Below are positions 63,236-64,000 of a stretch of DNA of 64,000 bases, piece after piece (position 1 is the first letter of the stretch; the number at the start of each line of letters is the position of its first letter). A program made the position numbers and the translations under genes. Below the pieces are notes generated by a model, which was not told where the DNA came from, searched no databases, and saw nothing but the letters and a program-made list of their open reading frames with translations. Source of the stretch: Zobellia galactanivorans (GTDB lineage Bacteria > Bacteroidota > Bacteroidia > Flavobacteriales > Flavobacteriaceae); NCBI RefSeq assembly GCF_000973105.1, contig NC_015844.1, forward strand, positions 4,522,501-4,586,500, in the 5' to 3' direction.

Positions 63236-64000
63236 GTACGATACAAAATCCGATATTGACAGGCTTTAACCCTGATCCCTCAATATGTAGGGTAGGAGAC
63301 GATTACTATATTGCCACATCTACCTTTGAGTGGTTCCCTGGGGTACAGATCCACCATTCCAGGGATTTGAAAAACTGGAAATTGATAGCGCGCCCCCTAA
63401 ACCGTATATCACAATTGGATATGCGGGGAAATCCCGATTCGTGCGGGGTTTGGGCTCCATGTCTTTCTTATGACAAGGGTACCTTTTATTTGGTATACTC
63501 CAACGTTAGGTCTTTTGACGGGGTATGGAAGGACACACCGAACTATTTGGTGACCACAAACGATATTACGGGAGATTGGAGCGAACCGATCTATCTGTCC
63601 TCAAGAGGGTTTGACGGCTCCCTTTTTCATGATACGAATGGTAAAAAATGGTTTCTGAACATGCTGGTTGATCACCGCAATGGCCGTTTTTTCGGAGGGA
63701 TTGAAATGCAGGCCTATGATGCGGAACAAAAGAAACTCGTAGGCGAGGTACATTACCTCACGCCTGGCACGGCATTGGGACTGTCCGAAGGCCCCCACCT
63801 ATATCAAAAAGACGAATTCTATTATATTGTTTTGGCTGAAGGAGGAACGGAGTATGGCCATGCCATGACCGTTGGAAGAAGTAAGGATATCTTCGGACCC
63901 TATGAGTTTCACCCCAATAACCCATTGGTCTCGGCGGCTAGCGACAAAACAAATCCTTTACAAAAATCAGGACACGGCGATTTGGTACAGACCCAGAAGG
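63232..64000 (+). CDS. GH43 beta-xylosidase, SXA-like (3'-truncated by window)
   Basis: The first 256 codons of a five-bladed beta-propeller glycosidase, starting at the ATG overlapping the MFS stop. The three GH43 catalytic residues are D15 (NPDPS), D128 (FDGSLF) and E186 (SEGPHLY), matching the D14/D127/E186 of Selenomonas SXA nearly position for position. There is no signal peptide, so it likely acts in the cytosol on imported xylosides. The C-terminal domain lies outside the window. Confidence 0.93.
   Translation, partial: MSTIQNPILTGFNPDPSICRVGDDYYIATSTFEWFPGVQIHHSRDLKNWKLIARPLNRISQLDMRGNPDSCGVWAPCLSYDKGTFYLVYSNVRSFDGVWKDTPNYLVTTNDITGDWSEPIYLSSRGFDGSLFHDTNGKKWFLNMLVDHRNGRFFGGIEMQAYDAEQKKLVGEVHYLTPGTALGLSEGPHLYQKDEFYYIVLAEGGTEYGHAMTVGRSKDIFGPYEFHPNNPLVSAASDKTNPLQKSGHGDLVQTQK

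Overview
The window looks like a chromosome segment of a marine flavobacterium (Bacteroidota, Zobellia/Maribacter-like; inferred). Support comes from SusC/SusD-type transport, a HmuY/TonB heme system, TAnnTTTG-type -7 boxes, weak Shine-Dalgarno sequences, moderate GC and xyloside-degrading enzymes. No tRNA, rRNA, CRISPR array, transposase or integrase was seen.

Region 1 (about 1.8-48.35 kb) is a stress and energy island. It holds a small heat-shock protein, cardiolipin-synthase-like and patatin-like lipid enzymes, a LOV/PAS/GAF hybrid-sensor histidine kinase and its response regulator (receiver domain fused to a Crp/Fnr module), YtxH/holin-like envelope proteins, an ECF-like sigma factor, a TolC-HlyD-ABC permease exporter, UbiB and MgtC/DUF4010 proteins, FtsH, a universal stress protein, and three paralogous small coiled-coil proteins. 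It also holds a six-gene glycolysis/lactate operon, a complete N-type ATPase operon (atpDCQRBEFAG), an FMN split-barrel protein, an MlaEFD lipid transporter, a ClC antiporter and an intracellular GH15 glucoamylase.

The main discovery is that these genes appear to form one regulon. I found 17 copies of a 12-bp palindrome, TGA-N6-TCA (best form TGACCTAGGTCA), upstream of essentially every transcription unit in the island. In each case a sequence resembling the Bacteroidota -7 box begins exactly 35 bp after the start of the palindrome, read in the direction of the gene. That places the palindrome near -41, the class II activator position. The spacing and sequence are what a Crp/Fnr-type DNA reader would bind. 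The REC-Crp regulator at 9091-10158, which has an ETxxR recognition helix and whose own operon carries a site, is the obvious candidate. The content (Usp, Hsp20, fermentation to D-lactate, an extra ATPase, lipid remodelling) resembles in logic the DosR and ANR low-oxygen/dormancy regulons of other phyla, but here it is contiguous.

Proposed joint function (inference): under low oxygen, light or redox change, the kinase activates the REC-Crp protein. GH15 then frees glucose from storage glucan. Glk, Pfk-2, class I aldolase, Gpm, Pps and Ldh run a lactate fermentation. The N-ATPase and ClC handle ion and acid balance, and chaperones, FtsH and lipid systems protect the envelope.

Region 2 (48.5-53.9 kb) is a probable heme/iron uptake locus: a DUF2271-like protein, a DUF6607-like protein, a TonB-dependent receptor and a HmuY-like lipoprotein, with Fur-like repeats in the divergent promoter. 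Region 3 (54.0-64.0 kb) holds a Cys-rich small protein and then a xylo-oligosaccharide utilisation locus: GH120 beta-xylosidase, SusC, SusD, an MFS sugar symporter and a GH43 beta-xylosidase cut by the window end. A LacI-type operator candidate lies in the divergent region.
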